From Synechococcus sp. A10-1-5-1 (GTDB lineage: Bacteria; Cyanobacteriota; Cyanobacteriia; PCC-6307; Cyanobiaceae), in contig NZ_CP096032.1 in the NCBI RefSeq assembly GCF_023115425.1, positions 930,001 to 994,000 of the forward strand: a DNA stretch of 64,000 nt. Reading direction: 5' to 3'. This document shows, in pieces, positions 8,711-20,606 of the stretch. The position numbers and the translations under genes were made by a program. Below the pieces are notes generated by a model that was not told where the DNA came from, searched no databases, and was given only the letters and a program-made list of their open reading frames with translations. How positions within the stretch are numbered: position 1 is the first letter of the stretch; each line of letters starts with the position of its first letter.

Positions 8711-10105
8711 ATGACGGCGACACAACTGAGTGCTCCCCAGGCCCCTGAGGCCACAACGGGACGCGGCAGCTACTGGATCACCACCTTCGGCTGCCAGATG
8801 AACAAGGCGGATTCCGAGCGGATGGCCGGGATCCTCGAATCCATGGGTTACAGCGAGGCCACGGCTGAGCTGGAGGCCGATCTGGTCCTCTACAACACCT
8901 GCACGATCCGCGATAACGCTGAGCAGAAGGTCTACAGCTATCTGGGCCGCCAAGCCCAGCGCAAACGCACCAACCCCAACCTCACCTTGGTCGTGGCCGG
9001 CTGCGTCGCCCAGCAGGAAGGCGAATCCCTGCTGCGCCGAGTGCCAGAACTGGACCTGGTGATGGGGCCGCAGCACGCCAATCGACTCGATGTCCTGCTG
9101 AACCAGGTGGAGCAAGGCCAACAGGTGGTGGCCACCGAGGAGCACCACATCCTTGAGGACATCACCACCGCCCGCCGCGACAGCAGCATCTGCGGCTGGG
9201 TCAACGTGATCTATGGCTGCAACGAGCGCTGCACCTACTGCGTAGTGCCCTCGGTGCGGGGCAAGGAGCAATCGCGCTTACCCGAGGCGATCAAGCTCGA
9301 GATGGAAGGACTGGCAGCCCAGGGCTTTAAGGAGATCACCCTGCTCGGGCAAAACATCGATGCCTACGGCCGCGACCTGCCAGGGATCACGCCGGAAGGC
9401 CGCCGGCAACACACCCTCACGGATCTCCTCCACACCGTCCATGACGTCGAGGGGATTGAACGCATTCGCTTCGCCACCAGCCACCCCCGCTATTTCACCG
9501 AGCGGCTGATCGACGCCTGCGCGGATCTGCCCAAGGTCTGCGAGCACTTCCACGTCCCCTTTCAAAGCGGAGACGACGATGTCCTCAAGGCCATGGCCAG
9601 GGGCTACACCGTCGAGCGCTACCGCCGCATCATCGACCGCATCCGCGATCGCATGCCCGACGCCTCCATCAGTGCCGATGTGATCGTGGCCTTCCCTGGG
9701 GAAAGCGACGCCCAGTACCGCCGCACCCTGGATTTGATCGACGAGATCGGCTTTGACCAGGTGAACACCGCCGCCTATTCGCCCCGTCCAAACACCCCAG
9801 CAGCCGACTGGCCTAACCAGTTGAGCGAAGAGGTGAAAGTGCAACGCCTCCAGGAGATCAACGCCCTGGTGGAGCGCAAGGCCAAGGAGCGCAGCGCCCG
9901 CTACGCCGGCCGCACGGAGCAGGTGCTGGTGGAGGGTGTGAACCCCAAGCAGGCCGATCAGGTGATGGGGCGAACCCGCACCAACCGCCTGACCTTCTTC
10001 CCCGCCGCCCACGCCGCTGGTGGGCAGTGGCAAGCCGGCGATCTCGTGGATGTGCGCATCGAGGACGTGCGGGCCTTCTCCCTCAGCGGAGTAGCCCTGT
10101 CCTGA
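8711..10105 (+). CDS. miaB: tRNA-2-methylthio-N6-dimethylallyladenosine synthase
   Basis: A radical-SAM methylthiotransferase of about 464 residues that adds the 2-methylthio group to i6A37 of tRNAs reading UNN codons. The N-terminal UPF0004 domain supplies three cluster cysteines ([30 protein letters not shown]). The radical-SAM CxxxCxxC is [13 protein letters not shown], followed by RGKEQSR. A TRAM domain closes the protein (QVLVEGVN to [14 protein letters not shown]). The open frame extends upstream to 8525 through the divergent epimerase gene. The ATG at 8711 gives the family N-terminus. Confidence 0.95.
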   Translation: MTATQLSAPQAPEATTGRGSYWITTFGCQMNKADSERMAGILESMGYSEATAELEADLVLYNTCTIRDNAEQKVYSYLGRQAQRKRTNPNLTLVVAGCVAQQEGESLLRRVPELDLVMGPQHANRLDVLLNQVEQGQQVVATEEHHILEDITTARRDSSICGWVNVIYGCNERCTYCVVPSVRGKEQSRLPEAIKLEMEGLAAQGFKEITLLGQNIDAYGRDLPGITPEGRRQHTLTDLLHTVHDVEGIERIRFATSHPRYFTERLIDACADLPKVCEHFHVPFQSGDDDVLKAMARGYTVERYRRIIDRIRDRMPDASISADVIVAFPGESDAQYRRTLDLIDEIGFDQVNTAAYSPRPNTPAADWPNQLSEEVKVQRLQEINALVERKAKERSARYAGRTEQVLVEGVNPKQADQVMGRTRTNRLTFFPAAHAAGGQWQAGDLVDVRIEDVRAFSLSGVALS

Positions 10106-10158
10106 CGCTGGCTAAGCGCGAAATCACTGATACGTTTGGCCCCTGACCTGACGCCTCT

Positions 10159-11253
10159 ATGACCACCGAAGCCATCAACTTGGGTTTGGTCTTTGGGGGT
10201 GTCTCGGGCGAGCATGCGGTCTCGATTCGCTCGGCCAGCACCGTCGCCACGGCCCTGCGCTCCGGGGCCAATGCAGAGCGCTATCGGCTGGACTGCTTCT
10301 ACATCGACCAATGGGGACACTGGTGGCCGCCGGCGGTGGCTGATGCCGTCCTAGCCAAAGGCACCCCAGCTACGCGCAGCGAACTGCCGGCGGCGCCGCT
10401 CAGGCCTGGTTTTCAAGGGTTCCCCGAAGGTGCGCTCGACATTGAGCTCTGGGTTCCCGTGTTGCACGGCCCCAACGGGGAAGACGGAACGATCCAAGGC
10501 CTGTTCAGCCTGATGCAGGTGCCCTTTGTGGGCTCAGGGGTCCTGGGTTCCGCTGTGGGGATGGACAAACAGGCGATGAAGGCCGCCTTTGCCGCTGCCG
10601 GATTGCCCCAGGTGCCCTACGCCTGCGTCGCGGCCAGCGAACTCGAGGACCGGCCCGAGGCCCTGGCACTGCAGCTGGAGACGCAGCTGGGCTACCCCTG
10701 CTTCATCAAGCCCGCCAACCTCGGATCTTCCGTCGGCATCAGCAAAGCCAACAACCGCGCTGAGCTGCTGCAGGGCCTAGCCCTAGCGGCCCAGCACGAC
10801 CCCCGCATGGTGGTGGAACAGGGCATCCAAGCCCGAGAACTGGAATGCGCCGTCCTGGGCGGGCAGCAGATGCGCGCCTCGGTGCTCGGAGAGATTTGTT
10901 TTGACGCTGATTGGTACGACTACGACACCAAATACAGCGACGGCAAAAGCCACACCGTGATCCCCGCTGACGTGCCCGAGGCCCTCAGTGAGCGGGCCAG
11001 GACCATGGCCATCGCCGCCTGCCGGGCCGTGGGTGCTTCCGGACTAGCCCGGGTGGACTTCTTTTATGAGGAAGCCAGCGGGGCGCTGTGGTTGAACGAG
11101 ATCAACACCCTGCCCGGCTTCACCAGCCAAAGCATGTATCCGATGCTCTGGGCCAAGACAGGGTTACCGCTTGAAGAGTTGGTGCACGAATTGGTGCAGC
11201 TGGCGCAAGAATCAGCGCAGCCCCGTCAATCCAGGAGGACCGAAGCGGCATGA
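10159..11253 (+). CDS. ddl: D-alanine--D-alanine ligase
   Basis: A 364-residue ATP-grasp enzyme forming D-Ala-D-Ala for peptidoglycan. Motifs are [11 protein letters not shown] at the N-terminus, [36 protein letters not shown], and the metal-binding [16 protein letters not shown]. Length is normal for the longer Ddl form. It starts a tightly packed plus-strand group: its stop overlaps the next start (ATGA), and ftsQ and ftsZ follow. This matches the usual link between wall-precursor synthesis and division genes. Confidence 0.95.
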   Translation: MTTEAINLGLVFGGVSGEHAVSIRSASTVATALRSGANAERYRLDCFYIDQWGHWWPPAVADAVLAKGTPATRSELPAAPLRPGFQGFPEGALDIELWVPVLHGPNGEDGTIQGLFSLMQVPFVGSGVLGSAVGMDKQAMKAAFAAAGLPQVPYACVAASELEDRPEALALQLETQLGYPCFIKPANLGSSVGISKANNRAELLQGLALAAQHDPRMVVEQGIQARELECAVLGGQQMRASVLGEICFDADWYDYDTKYSDGKSHTVIPADVPEALSERARTMAIAACRAVGASGLARVDFFYEEASGALWLNEINTLPGFTSQSMYPMLWAKTGLPLEELVHELVQLAQESAQPRQSRRTEAA

Positions 11254-11660
11254 GTCACGGTCTGATCTGGCTCCCTCTGCTGGTGATCTTTCCCCTGATC
11301 ACCGCCCTCGGCTGGTTGGAACGCCGCCGCCAGAATCTCTTTCGCACCTGGGCTGAGGGGGCCGAGCTCTCCAAGCTCGATGACTGCGGAGGCGCCCGCC
11401 TGATCGACGGAACCATCGCCTGGAGCGTCTTTGAGTCCGGGAAGCTCAACGAGATCGGTCGTTTTGAGGTCAAAGGCCTCGATCAGGTCGACCTCTTGGC
11501 CCTGGGTTCCGGCGAAGCCCCCCTCACCGAGGAAGCGCAGGGGGCCTGCCGGCTTCGGCTGATGGGGGGAGGCCGCCAGGCGGATGTTCCCTTTGCCGAT
11601 GCCGAGCGCGCCCGCCGCTGGCGGGATCAACTGATGTCCCGCTCCCGCTGCGAATTGTGA
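11250..11660 (+). CDS. Conserved membrane-anchored hypothetical between ddl and ftsQ
   Basis: 136 residues. An N-terminal hydrophobic segment ([19 protein letters not shown], about residues 5-23) is followed by a basic RRRQNLF stretch and a soluble region. No family is recognised. It overlaps ddl by 4 bp (ATGA) and ftsQ by 4 bp (start at 11657), so it is almost certainly cotranscribed with division genes. The topology suggests a single-pass inner-membrane protein with a cytoplasmic tail. A function in cell division or wall synthesis is inferred from context only. Confidence 0.72.
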   Translation: MSHGLIWLPLLVIFPLITALGWLERRRQNLFRTWAEGAELSKLDDCGGARLIDGTIAWSVFESGKLNEIGRFEVKGLDQVDLLALGSGEAPLTEEAQGACRLRLMGGGRQADVPFADAERARRWRDQLMSRSRCEL

Positions 11661-12508
11661 GCACGGCCTCCTCGCGCTCAGGCCAAGCCCTTGAGCGCAG
11701 ACGCCAGCTGCGGCAGGAACGGCGGCAAGAGCGTTGGAAGCAGATCTGGCGGATTGCGGTCCTCGCTGGGAGTGCAGGGGTCTTGGGATGGGGCCTGCTG
11801 AAGCAGGGCTGGGTCGTGCGCGACCCCGAGCAGATCGAAGTCCTGGGAAGTCGCCAGGTCAGCCGAGCCCAGGTGATCCGAGAGGGGAACCTGCAACTAC
11901 CCATGCCACTGCTCACCCTCCAACCCAAGCAACTGGCCCAACGCCTCTCGGCGGGACTTCCGGTGGAGCAGGTCCAGGTGAACCGCCTGATGCTTCCGCC
12001 TCGACTACAGATCGCCCTGGTGGACAGGGAAGCGGTCGCCCAGGCCCAACGCCGCAGCCGTAAGGGCTTCGAGATGGGCTACGTCGATCGACTCGGCAAC
12101 TGGATGACGCGCCGTCAGCAACTCGCGGGCGCCCCCGCCGCCGCACCAACGGTCATGGTCCTGGGCTGGCAAGACCGCCTACGCCCAGCCTTGGCTCGGG
12201 TCTTGGCGGAGCGGGATGCCCTGGGCAGCCCCCTGCTGCAGGTGCGCTTTGAAGCCAACGGCAGCCTCTGGCTGCGGACCGCAGCCCTCGGGGATATCCA
12301 CCTGGGCCCCAACGACGACAAGTTGGCCAAGCGCCTGGATGTCCTGCGCCACCTCTCCACAGAACTGCCCGGCCAGATCCGCAACCTGAAACTTCAGTCA
12401 ATTGACCTCAGCGATCCGGATCAACCTGAACTAGGCCTTCCCGCCAAGGCCAAACCGAAACCACCAGAAGCCAAAGCCGCGCCCCAAACTGCAGCCCGCA
12501 ACCCCTAG
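11657..12508 (+). CDS. ftsQ: Cell division protein FtsQ/DivIB
   Basis: 283 residues with the FtsQ layout. A very basic cytoplasmic N-terminus (ALERRRQLRQERRQER) is followed by one membrane segment near residues 33-50 (IAVLAGSAGVLGWGLL). Next comes a POTRA-type region (QIEVLGSRQVSRAQVIREG to RLQIALVDREAVA) and then the beta domain. The tail is rich in proline, lysine and alanine. The start is a GTG overlapping the upstream gene by 4 bp. FtsQ scaffolds the divisome in the inner membrane and is expected directly before ftsZ in this group. Confidence 0.88.
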   Translation: MSTASSRSGQALERRRQLRQERRQERWKQIWRIAVLAGSAGVLGWGLLKQGWVVRDPEQIEVLGSRQVSRAQVIREGNLQLPMPLLTLQPKQLAQRLSAGLPVEQVQVNRLMLPPRLQIALVDREAVAQAQRRSRKGFEMGYVDRLGNWMTRRQQLAGAPAAAPTVMVLGWQDRLRPALARVLAERDALGSPLLQVRFEANGSLWLRTAALGDIHLGPNDDKLAKRLDVLRHLSTELPGQIRNLKLQSIDLSDPDQPELGLPAKAKPKPPEAKAAPQTAARNP

Positions 12509-12612
12509 AGCCAGCGGCAAAACCCGTAAACGGTGACAGGGCATTGCGCTAAAGCCCTTGGACAGCAAAGGTATGCCGAACTAAGCCTGTGATCGGCAGG
12601 ATCAACGACATA

Positions 12613-13755
12613 ATGCAGCGAAGCACCAACGGCACTGCACCTGCTATGGAGATCGCACCCGAGGGCCTCAGTGCCGTCACCAGCAATGGCTCGGCGGGGA
12701 TCGTGCCTAGTCAGTCCGCACGGATTGAGGTGATCGGCGTGGGCGGCGGCGGCAGCAATGCCGTTGGTCGGATGATCCTCTCGGATCTCGATGGCGTTGG
12801 ATATCGCGTACTCAATACCGATGCGCAGGCCCTGCTTCAATCCGCAGCCAAGCAGCGGGTTCAGCTCGGGCAGAAGCTGACCCGCGGCCTTGGGGCAGGC
12901 GGCAACCCGGCCATCGGTCAGAAAGCAGCCGAAGAATCCCGCACCGACTTGGCCCAGACCCTCCAGGGTGCTGACCTGGTCTTCATCGCTGCAGGCATGG
13001 GTGGCGGCACCGGCACTGGTGCTGCTCCGGTCGTTGCAGAAGTTGCCAAGGAGTGCGGCGCCCTGACCGTGGGCATCGTCACCAAGCCCTTCGGCTTTGA
13101 AGGTCGCCGCCGCATGCGTCAGGCCGAGGAGGGCATCGCCCGCCTCTCCGAGCACGTGGACACCTTGATTGTGATTCCGAACGATCGGCTGCGGGAAGCC
13201 ATCGCTGGCGCTCCGTTGCAGGACGCCTTCCGCGCCGCTGACGACGTCCTCCGGATGGGCGTGAAGGGCATCACCGACATCATCACCAAGCCCGGCCTGG
13301 TGAATGTGGACTTCGCCGACGTCCGCTCGGTCATGAACGATGCCGGCACGGCCCTACTGGGTCTGGGCGTTGGTTCCGGCCGCTCCCGCGCCAGCGAAGC
13401 CGCACAGGCCGCCATCAATAGCCCGCTGCTCGAGTCCGCCCGGATCGACGGTGCCAAGGGCTGCGTGATCAACATCAGCGGCGGCAAGGACATGACCCTC
13501 GAGGACATGACCACCGCCTCCGAGGTGATCTACGACGTGGTCGACCCCGAGGCCAACATCATTGTTGGTGCCGTGGTGGACGAGAAGCTGGAAGGCGAGA
13601 TCCACGTCACGGTCATCGCCACGGGCTTCGAAGGCGGCGGTGCCTATCGCCCAGAGCGCCCCTTGAACAGCTTCGTGGCCGGCGACAGCGCTGAAGGCGA
13701 CCTGCCCGGAGCAGCCATCCCCTCCTTCCTGCTCAACCGTCAAAACAACAACTGA
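12613..13755 (+). CDS. ftsZ: Cell division protein FtsZ
   Basis: A tubulin-like GTPase that forms the Z-ring. It shows [17 protein letters not shown], the tubulin signature [29 protein letters not shown], and the T7 region [11 protein letters not shown]. The C-terminal DUF-type linker is short and ends in [12 protein letters not shown]. Two in-frame starts are plausible, GTG at 12589 and ATG at 12613. The ATG is preferred because an AGG-containing stretch lies about 11 bases ahead. A Rho-independent terminator follows 20 bp after the stop, closing the ddl-ftsQ-ftsZ block. Confidence 0.95.
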   Translation: MQRSTNGTAPAMEIAPEGLSAVTSNGSAGIVPSQSARIEVIGVGGGGSNAVGRMILSDLDGVGYRVLNTDAQALLQSAAKQRVQLGQKLTRGLGAGGNPAIGQKAAEESRTDLAQTLQGADLVFIAAGMGGGTGTGAAPVVAEVAKECGALTVGIVTKPFGFEGRRRMRQAEEGIARLSEHVDTLIVIPNDRLREAIAGAPLQDAFRAADDVLRMGVKGITDIITKPGLVNVDFADVRSVMNDAGTALLGLGVGSGRSRASEAAQAAINSPLLESARIDGAKGCVINISGGKDMTLEDMTTASEVIYDVVDPEANIIVGAVVDEKLEGEIHVTVIATGFEGGGAYRPERPLNSFVAGDSAEGDLPGAAIPSFLLNRQNNN

Positions 13756-13775
13756 GCGCGGGACTCAACCCAAGC

Positions 13776-13802
13776 AAAAGGGGCCCTACGGGCCCCTTTT
13801 TT
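13776..13802 (+). terminator. Rho-independent terminator of ftsZ
   Basis: An 11-bp perfect stem, AAAAGGGGCCC (13776-13786) with GGGCCCCTTTT (13790-13800), has a TAC loop and runs into a T-tract. It lies 20 bp after the ftsZ stop. Confidence 0.92.
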
Positions 13803-13898
13803 GTGGCTCAATTGGGTGACCCGGAGTCCACGCCTGCCAAGAGCATCCCGTGTGGCTGCTCCCTTCCGGTCCTGACCAGATTTGGGCGTCCGGGCCGC

Positions 13899-14792
13899 AT
13901 GGGTCCGAGTCGGTCGGATGCTAGCAATGAGCCCCATCCATCCGGTGATCGCCAGGTGCGACCTGCTGATCTGCTCACGTGCAAGCAGGAGGGCCGGCCA
14001 ATCGCCGTCCTCACGGCCTGGGATGCGCTCTCCGCGGCCCTGGTGGAGGACGCAGGGGCAGACGCGATCCTGGTGGGTGACTCCCTGGCCATGGTCGTCC
14101 TGGGGCACGCCACCACCCTTCCGGTCACCCTGGAGGAGATGGTGATGCACACCCGGGCCGTTGGCCGCGGGCTGCAGCGCCCCGCCAATCAGCAGCCGCT
14201 GATCATCACGGATCTGCCATTCCTCAGCTACCAGTGCGGCGTGGACCAAGCCGTGGCCGCCGCCGGGCAAGTGCTGAAGAACAGCCCTGCATCCGCCGTG
14301 AAGCTGGAAGGCGGGGAACCGGAGACCTTGGCGGTTGTCGATCGCCTCGTGCGCTCCGGCATCCCGGTGATGGGCCACCTGGGGCTCACCCCCCAGTCGG
14401 TGCATCGCCTGGGCTATCGCCGCCAAGCGAACGACCCCATCAGCCAAGAGCGCCTGAAGCGCTGCGCCCGCGACCTGCAAGCCGCCGGTTGCTTTTCCCT
14501 GGTGCTTGAGCATGTCCCCGCTGAATTGGCCAGGGCCCTGAGCCAGGAGCTCACGATCCCCGTCATTGGCATCGGCGCTGGAGAGCAGTGCGATGGCCAG
14601 GTGCGCGTCACCGCCGATTTATTGGGGCTAACAGCCAAACAACCGCCCTTCTGCCCTCCCCTGATCCAGGGCCGCGCCCTCTGCGTTGAAGCTCTCAGGG
14701 GCTGGGTGGGTGCTCTGCAACCTGCTCCTCCCACCACGCCAGCCACTCCCGCAGGACCGCATTACTCAGAGCCAAGCCCTCTGGATCACTGA
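13899..14792 (+). CDS. panB: 3-methyl-2-oxobutanoate hydroxymethyltransferase
   Basis: A TIM-barrel enzyme that adds a hydroxymethyl group from methylene-tetrahydrofolate to alpha-ketoisovalerate in pantothenate synthesis. Family motifs are [67 protein letters not shown]-type and [18 protein letters not shown]. The start is uncertain. ATG 13899 is given, but many relatives begin at RPADLL, which here follows a GTG at 13956. The C-terminal 30 residues (proline- and threonine-rich) extend past the usual end and overlap the 3' end of convergent hemW by 98 bp. Confidence 0.88.
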   Translation: MGPSRSDASNEPHPSGDRQVRPADLLTCKQEGRPIAVLTAWDALSAALVEDAGADAILVGDSLAMVVLGHATTLPVTLEEMVMHTRAVGRGLQRPANQQPLIITDLPFLSYQCGVDQAVAAAGQVLKNSPASAVKLEGGEPETLAVVDRLVRSGIPVMGHLGLTPQSVHRLGYRRQANDPISQERLKRCARDLQAAGCFSLVLEHVPAELARALSQELTIPVIGIGAGEQCDGQVRVTADLLGLTAKQPPFCPPLIQGRALCVEALRGWVGALQPAPPTTPATPAGPHYSEPSPLDH

Positions 14793-15978
14793 GACGCCAG
14801 CGACCGCCCTCACGGCGGAGCAGGCCACGCTCGAGATAAGGCTGCCAGCGGCGCTTCAGCTCCGCCTGATCCAACCCAGCCAACAGCGGCGAGAGCATCA
14901 CACCCTCCCGCCGGCGGAGGCCGACCATCACCCGCTCATCGATGGGCATGGGCTGGGGTTCGGGGCCCTCGACTGGGTCACGCTGCAGCCATGCGGCGTA
15001 GCCCTCACGGGTGCGGGGCCGCGGTTGGCGCTCGCCCCAAGGGGCCGCTGTCGCCCCCATCCCGAATCCCCACCAGCCGGCACCACTCCAATAGACGCGG
15101 TTGTGGCGTGAGGCGTGGCCGGGCTGGGCGTAGTTCGAGATCTCGTAGTGGCCAAACCCTGCAGCGGCCAAGGTTCCAGCCGTGAGCTCCATCAAATCGG
15201 CGGCGAGGTCCTCCAGGGGCAGCTGGAGTTGCCCGTTGGACTCCAGCCGCTCAAACACCGTTCCCGGTTCAACGATCAGGTCATAGACCGAGAGGTGGGG
15301 TGGATCGAGCGCGAGGGCCTGCTGCAGCTGCTGCTGCCAGTGCTGGGCCGTGGCTCCCGGCAGCCCCTGGATCAGATCCAAGCTCCAACTCACCAGCTCA
15401 CCTTGAGCCCGGGCAGCCTGCAGCCAGGCGGCCGCCTCCACGAGATCAGCACGGCGGTGCCGCCGCCCGAGGCGCTCGAGCACCTGATCATCGAAACTCT
15501 GACCACCGAGGCTGACCCGATTGACCCCGGCCTGGAGATAGCCCTGCAGGCGCGTCTGATCAAAGCTGGCGGGATCGAGCTCCAGGCTGATCTCGGCACC
15601 GGGCGCCAAGCCATAGCGGTTCCTCAGGCTCCGAAGCAGAACCTGGAGTTGCTCGGCCGTGAGCATCGAGGGGGTGCCGCCCCCCACATAGACGGTTGAG
15701 AGGGGCGGTCCGGGGGGTGAGGCCGCGATTTCCGCCGTGATCAGCTCCAGGTAGGCCTCAATCGAGCGGCTGCCGGATTGCCCTGCTCCGCCACCGGCCC
15801 GATCCCCCAGCGGCACCACCGGGAAGTCGCAATAGAAGCAGCGCCGATGGCAAAACGGGATGTGTAGGTAGGCACTGCGCGGCGGCCGGCGAGCTGAAGG
15901 CCGGTTACCTCCCTGGGCCAAACCCGCCGCAATAGGGCATGCTGCTTCCGAGCGACTGGCAGCCACAGCACCCGCCAT
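14695..15978 (-). CDS. hemW: Radical-SAM family heme chaperone HemW
   Basis: The protein has the coproporphyrinogen-oxidase-like fold. [17 protein letters not shown] holds the CxxxCxxC cluster motif. It is followed by [49 protein letters not shown] and the C-terminal HemN-type domain ([18 protein letters not shown]). The lack of the extra HemN N-terminal tail favours HemW, a heme-trafficking protein. The start is uncertain. ATG 15978 overlaps the start of the divergent PIN/TRAM gene by 2 bp, and a shorter start is possible because the radical-SAM motif lies about 40 residues in. The tail overlaps panB. Confidence 0.87.
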   Translation of the reverse strand: MAGAVAASRSEAACPIAAGLAQGGNRPSARRPPRSAYLHIPFCHRRCFYCDFPVVPLGDRAGGGAGQSGSRSIEAYLELITAEIAASPPGPPLSTVYVGGGTPSMLTAEQLQVLLRSLRNRYGLAPGAEISLELDPASFDQTRLQGYLQAGVNRVSLGGQSFDDQVLERLGRRHRRADLVEAAAWLQAARAQGELVSWSLDLIQGLPGATAQHWQQQLQQALALDPPHLSVYDLIVEPGTVFERLESNGQLQLPLEDLAADLMELTAGTLAAAGFGHYEISNYAQPGHASRHNRVYWSGAGWWGFGMGATAAPWGERQPRPRTREGYAAWLQRDPVEGPEPQPMPIDERVMVGLRRREGVMLSPLLAGLDQAELKRRWQPYLERGLLRREGGRWRLSDPEGLALSNAVLREWLAWWEEQVAEHPPSP

Positions 15979-17164
15979 GGTGGACACCCTCATCCTGGTG
16001 CTGTTCGTGGTCTCCGGAGCCGCCGCGGGCTGGCTCGGGGTGGATCTGCTGCCGGAGCAACAGTTGATCCGCATCGAGAACATTGAGCAGCTGAGCTGGA
16101 TCCTCGGCGGCGGCGGTGCCCTCGCAGGCCTATTGGCGGGGGTGGTGTTCCAGCGGCTACGGCGCCGGCTGATGGAGCAGGTGCGCACCATGCCCACCGA
16201 TCTGCTGGTGAGCCGAGCCGTGGGCTTGATCCTGGGCCTGCTCGTGGCCAATCTGCTGATCTCGCCGATCCTGTTCCTCTCCCTTCCCTGGGAGCTGGTG
16301 CTGGTGAAACCCCTGGCAGCCATCGCCGCCAACGTCTTCTTTGGCGTCTCGGGCTACAACCTCGCCGAGGTCCACGGCCGCACACTGCTGCGCCTGTTCA
16401 ACCCCAACAGCACCGAAGCCCTGCTGGTGGCCGACGGGGTGCTGATGCCCGCCAGCGCCAAGATCCTCGATACGAGCGTGATCATCGATGGCCGCATCCG
16501 CGGCCTCTTGGATTCGGGGCTGCTGGAGGGACAGGTGATCGTGGCCCAGGCGGTGATCGATGAACTGCAGGCCCTGGCTGACTCCTCCAACACCGAAAAG
16601 CGCGGCAAGGGGCGGCGCGGGTTAAAGCTGCTGAGCAATCTGCGCGAGCGCTACGGGCGCCGCCTGGTGGTCAACACCACCCGCTACGAAGGCAACGGTG
16701 TCGACGACAAGCTGCTAAAGCTGACGGCAGACACCGGCGGCACCCTGCTCACGGCCGACTACAACCTCGCCAAAGTTGGCGAAGTGCAAGAGCTGAAGGT
16801 CATGAACCTCAGCGAACTGGTCATTGCCCTTCGGCCAGAAGTGCAGCCCGGCGATGAGCTCAGCATCAAGGTCGTCCGCGATGGCAAGGAATCCCATCAA
16901 GGGGTGGGTTACCTCGAGGACGGGACCATGGTGGTCGTCGATGGCGGCCACGGCCTCAGCGGTGAGCGCCTGCAGGTGACCGTCACCGGAGCCCTGCAGA
17001 CCCCGACCGGTCGGATGGTCTTCGCCAAGCGCGATGGCTGGGAGGGGAATGAGAGCTCAGGCCCCACTCCTCCGAAGGGAAGCGGTAACAACGCACGCAA
17101 TCGCAGCAAGTCCAACGGCAAACGCGGCGAGAAAGGCGATCAGGACCCCGCCAACCCCCGCTAG
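15977..17164 (+). CDS. PIN/TRAM domain membrane protein (YacL-like)
   Basis: 395 residues. Residues 1-130 hold about four hydrophobic segments (LILVLFVVSGAAAGWLGV, ILGGGGALAGLLAGVVF, GLILGLLVANLLISPILFL, VLVKPLAAIAANVFFGV). A PIN nuclease domain starts at KILDTSVIIDGRI, with acidic residues in VIDELQALADSS and LLTADYNLAKV. A TRAM domain follows (PGDELSIKVVRDGKES to VTGALQTPTGRMVF). The tail is basic and disordered. The layout matches YacL-type membrane PIN proteins, which are thought to act on RNA. It precedes clpR by 11 bp. Function in this organism is unknown. Confidence 0.87.
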   Translation: MVDTLILVLFVVSGAAAGWLGVDLLPEQQLIRIENIEQLSWILGGGGALAGLLAGVVFQRLRRRLMEQVRTMPTDLLVSRAVGLILGLLVANLLISPILFLSLPWELVLVKPLAAIAANVFFGVSGYNLAEVHGRTLLRLFNPNSTEALLVADGVLMPASAKILDTSVIIDGRIRGLLDSGLLEGQVIVAQAVIDELQALADSSNTEKRGKGRRGLKLLSNLRERYGRRLVVNTTRYEGNGVDDKLLKLTADTGGTLLTADYNLAKVGEVQELKVMNLSELVIALRPEVQPGDELSIKVVRDGKESHQGVGYLEDGTMVVVDGGHGLSGERLQVTVTGALQTPTGRMVFAKRDGWEGNESSGPTPPKGSGNNARNRSKSNGKRGEKGDQDPANPR

Positions 17165-17175
17165 GCTCCGGCTTC

Positions 17176-17874
17176 ATGCCAGCAGTGGATCCGCGGATGT
17201 CGGTGTCAGCCCCCTACTACGGCGATTCGGCCGTGATGCGCACCCCACCGCCCGACCTTCCCTCCCTTTTGCTGAAGGAGCGGATCGTCTACTTGGGTTT
17301 GCCCCTCTTCAGCGATGACGATGCCAAGCGTCAGATGGGCATCGATGTCACCGAGCTGATCATTGCCCAGCTCCTTTATCTGGAGTTCGACAACCCCGAG
17401 AAGCCGATTTTCTTCTACATCAACTCCACGGGCACCAGCTGGTACTCGGGCGATGCCATCGGCTTTGAAACCGAGGCCTTCGCCATCGCCGACACGATCC
17501 GCTACGTGAAGCCCCCGGTGCACACCATCTGCATCGGTCAGGCCATGGGCACCGCCGCGATGATCCTGAGCGCAGGCACCAAGGGCCATCGGGCCGCCCT
17601 GCCCCACGCCTCGATCGTGCTCCACCAGCCCCGCAGCGGTGCACGCGGCCAAGCCAGCGACATCCAAATCCGGGCCCAGGAGGTGCTGCACAACAAGCGC
17701 ACCATGCTCGAGATGCTCGCGGCCAACACCGGCAAGAGCACCGAAGAACTCTCCAAGGCCTCCGATCGGATGACCTACCTGACCGCCGAGCAAGCGGTGG
17801 ACTTCGGGCTGATTGACCGGGTCCTGACAAGCCAAAAAGACCTGCCCTCACCCGTGCCAGGCGGCATCGGCTGA
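17176..17874 (+). CDS. clpR: ClpR, catalytically inactive ClpP paralog
   Basis: A 232-residue ClpP-fold subunit. Where active ClpP has the nucleophile in [11 protein letters not shown], this protein reads GQAMGTAAMIL, placing Gly125 at the serine position. His150 of the LHQPR motif is kept. Loss of the serine with conserved fold defines cyanobacterial ClpR, which forms a mixed ring with ClpP3 in an essential Clp protease. It lies 36 bp ahead of an active clpP, the expected clpR-clpP pair. A 20-residue N-terminal extension (MPAVDPRMSVSAPYYGDSAV) is typical for the family. Confidence 0.92.
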   Translation: MPAVDPRMSVSAPYYGDSAVMRTPPPDLPSLLLKERIVYLGLPLFSDDDAKRQMGIDVTELIIAQLLYLEFDNPEKPIFFYINSTGTSWYSGDAIGFETEAFAIADTIRYVKPPVHTICIGQAMGTAAMILSAGTKGHRAALPHASIVLHQPRSGARGQASDIQIRAQEVLHNKRTMLEMLAANTGKSTEELSKASDRMTYLTAEQAVDFGLIDRVLTSQKDLPSPVPGGIG

Positions 17875-17910
17875 TCCCTCTTTCCCCGTCCTTCACTCAC
17901 CCGACCAGCC

Positions 17911-18513
<603 letters not shown>

Positions 18514-18537
18514 GGGAGCTGACCGGCGCTTTCGTAA

Positions 18538-19569
<1,032 letters not shown>

Positions 19570-19577
19570 TTCAGGTC

Positions 19578-20606
19578 TTGTTGCTTCCAGGCGGGGTGGA
19601 TTCCTTCTCGGGGATCCACCCCTTTTTATTGGTCCTGGCTGCGGCCGGACTCGATCGCTGGATCGGGGACCCGCGCTGGTGCCTGCACCCGGTCGTGGTG
19701 ATGGGCTGGTGGATCACCCAACTGCGGGGCTTCGCGGAGCGCTGGTTCAGCCACTCCCCCCTCGGCCTGCGGCTAGCGGGCTGCTGCATCACCCTGTTAT
19801 TGGTGCTGGGCAGCGGCGGCTGCGGTTGGTGGCTTGAGCAACGCAGCCGTGATCTGCCCTGGGTTCTGGGGTGGCCTCTGCTGCTGGTCGCCTTGGCCAG
19901 TGCCCTGGCCGGCCGGAGCCTGGAGCAGGCGGTTCAGGCCGTCCTGGAGGCCCTGAAAAACGAGACCGAGCTCGGGCCTGCGCGCCAGGCCTTGAGCTGG
20001 ATCGTCGGCCGAGACACCCAGGACTTGAGCCGCCAAGAGATCCTGCGGGCCGCCGCGGAGACCGCCAGCGAGAACGCTATTGATGGTCTGTTCGCGCCGC
20101 TGTTCTGGATGCTGATCGGAGCGGCGCTCTGGCCATACGGCGGGCCGGGTCCTTTGGCCCTGGCCTGGGGATTCAAAGCCGCGAGCACCCTCGATTCCAT
20201 GCTCGGCTACCGCCGCGGAACCCTGCGTTGGCTCGGGACCGCCGGGGCCAGGCTCGATGATCTATTGGTCTGGTTGCCCTGCCGGCTCGTCACCTTCAAC
20301 CTGCCGTTCGTGCAGTCGAGCACCGCCCGACGGGCCCTGCCCCTGGCGCGGCGGGCCCTGCTGGAGGGCAAGCCCGACCCCTCACCCAACGCTGGGGTCT
20401 CCCAGGCGATCTATGCCCAGTGCCTGGGGATTCAACTGGGGGGCGTCAATCGCTACGGCGACCAGAGCACCTGCAAACCGCTGCTGGCTGCCGGGGCTCA
20501 GGCTCCCGAGCCAGCCGATGTCGAACGCCTCCTCGCCTTAAGTCGCCGTCTTGAGGGCCTCTGGCTGCTGGCGGCCCTCTTAGTAGGCGCCGCGGTCCAT
20601 CGGTAG
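19578..20606 (+). CDS. cobD: Adenosylcobinamide-phosphate synthase CbiB/CobD
   Basis: A multi-pass membrane enzyme that attaches aminopropanol phosphate to adenosylcobyrate in cobalamin synthesis. Family features are LDRWIGDPRWCLHPVVVMGWWI, ETASENAIDGLFAPLFWMLIGA, GFKAASTLDSMLGYR, and SPNAGVSQAIYAQCLGIQLGG. No ATG is available at the 5' end. Candidates are TTG 19578, GTG 19596 and TTG 19629. The ilvC terminator occupies 19593-19628, so a start at 19629 with its own promoter or weak read-through is plausible. The 3' end overlaps the convergent sugar transferase gene by 27 bp. Confidence 0.88.
   Translation: MLLPGGVDSFSGIHPFLLVLAAAGLDRWIGDPRWCLHPVVVMGWWITQLRGFAERWFSHSPLGLRLAGCCITLLLVLGSGGCGWWLEQRSRDLPWVLGWPLLLVALASALAGRSLEQAVQAVLEALKNETELGPARQALSWIVGRDTQDLSRQEILRAAAETASENAIDGLFAPLFWMLIGAALWPYGGPGPLALAWGFKAASTLDSMLGYRRGTLRWLGTAGARLDDLLVWLPCRLVTFNLPFVQSSTARRALPLARRALLEGKPDPSPNAGVSQAIYAQCLGIQLGGVNRYGDQSTCKPLLAAGAQAPEPADVERLLALSRRLEGLWLLAALLVGAAVHR
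19593..19628 (+). terminator. Rho-independent terminator of ilvC, inside the 5' end of cobD
   Basis: A 9-bp perfect stem, GGGGTGGAT (19593-19601) with ATCCACCCC (19614-19622), is followed by TTTTTATT. It lies 24 bp past the ilvC stop but within the open frame of cobD. Confidence 0.82.

Noticed and set aside
15979-16332. Upstream extension of the hemW frame
   Set aside because: The extra 118 codons run antisense to the PIN/TRAM gene and lack homology-like features. HemW proteins begin shortly before the radical-SAM motif.
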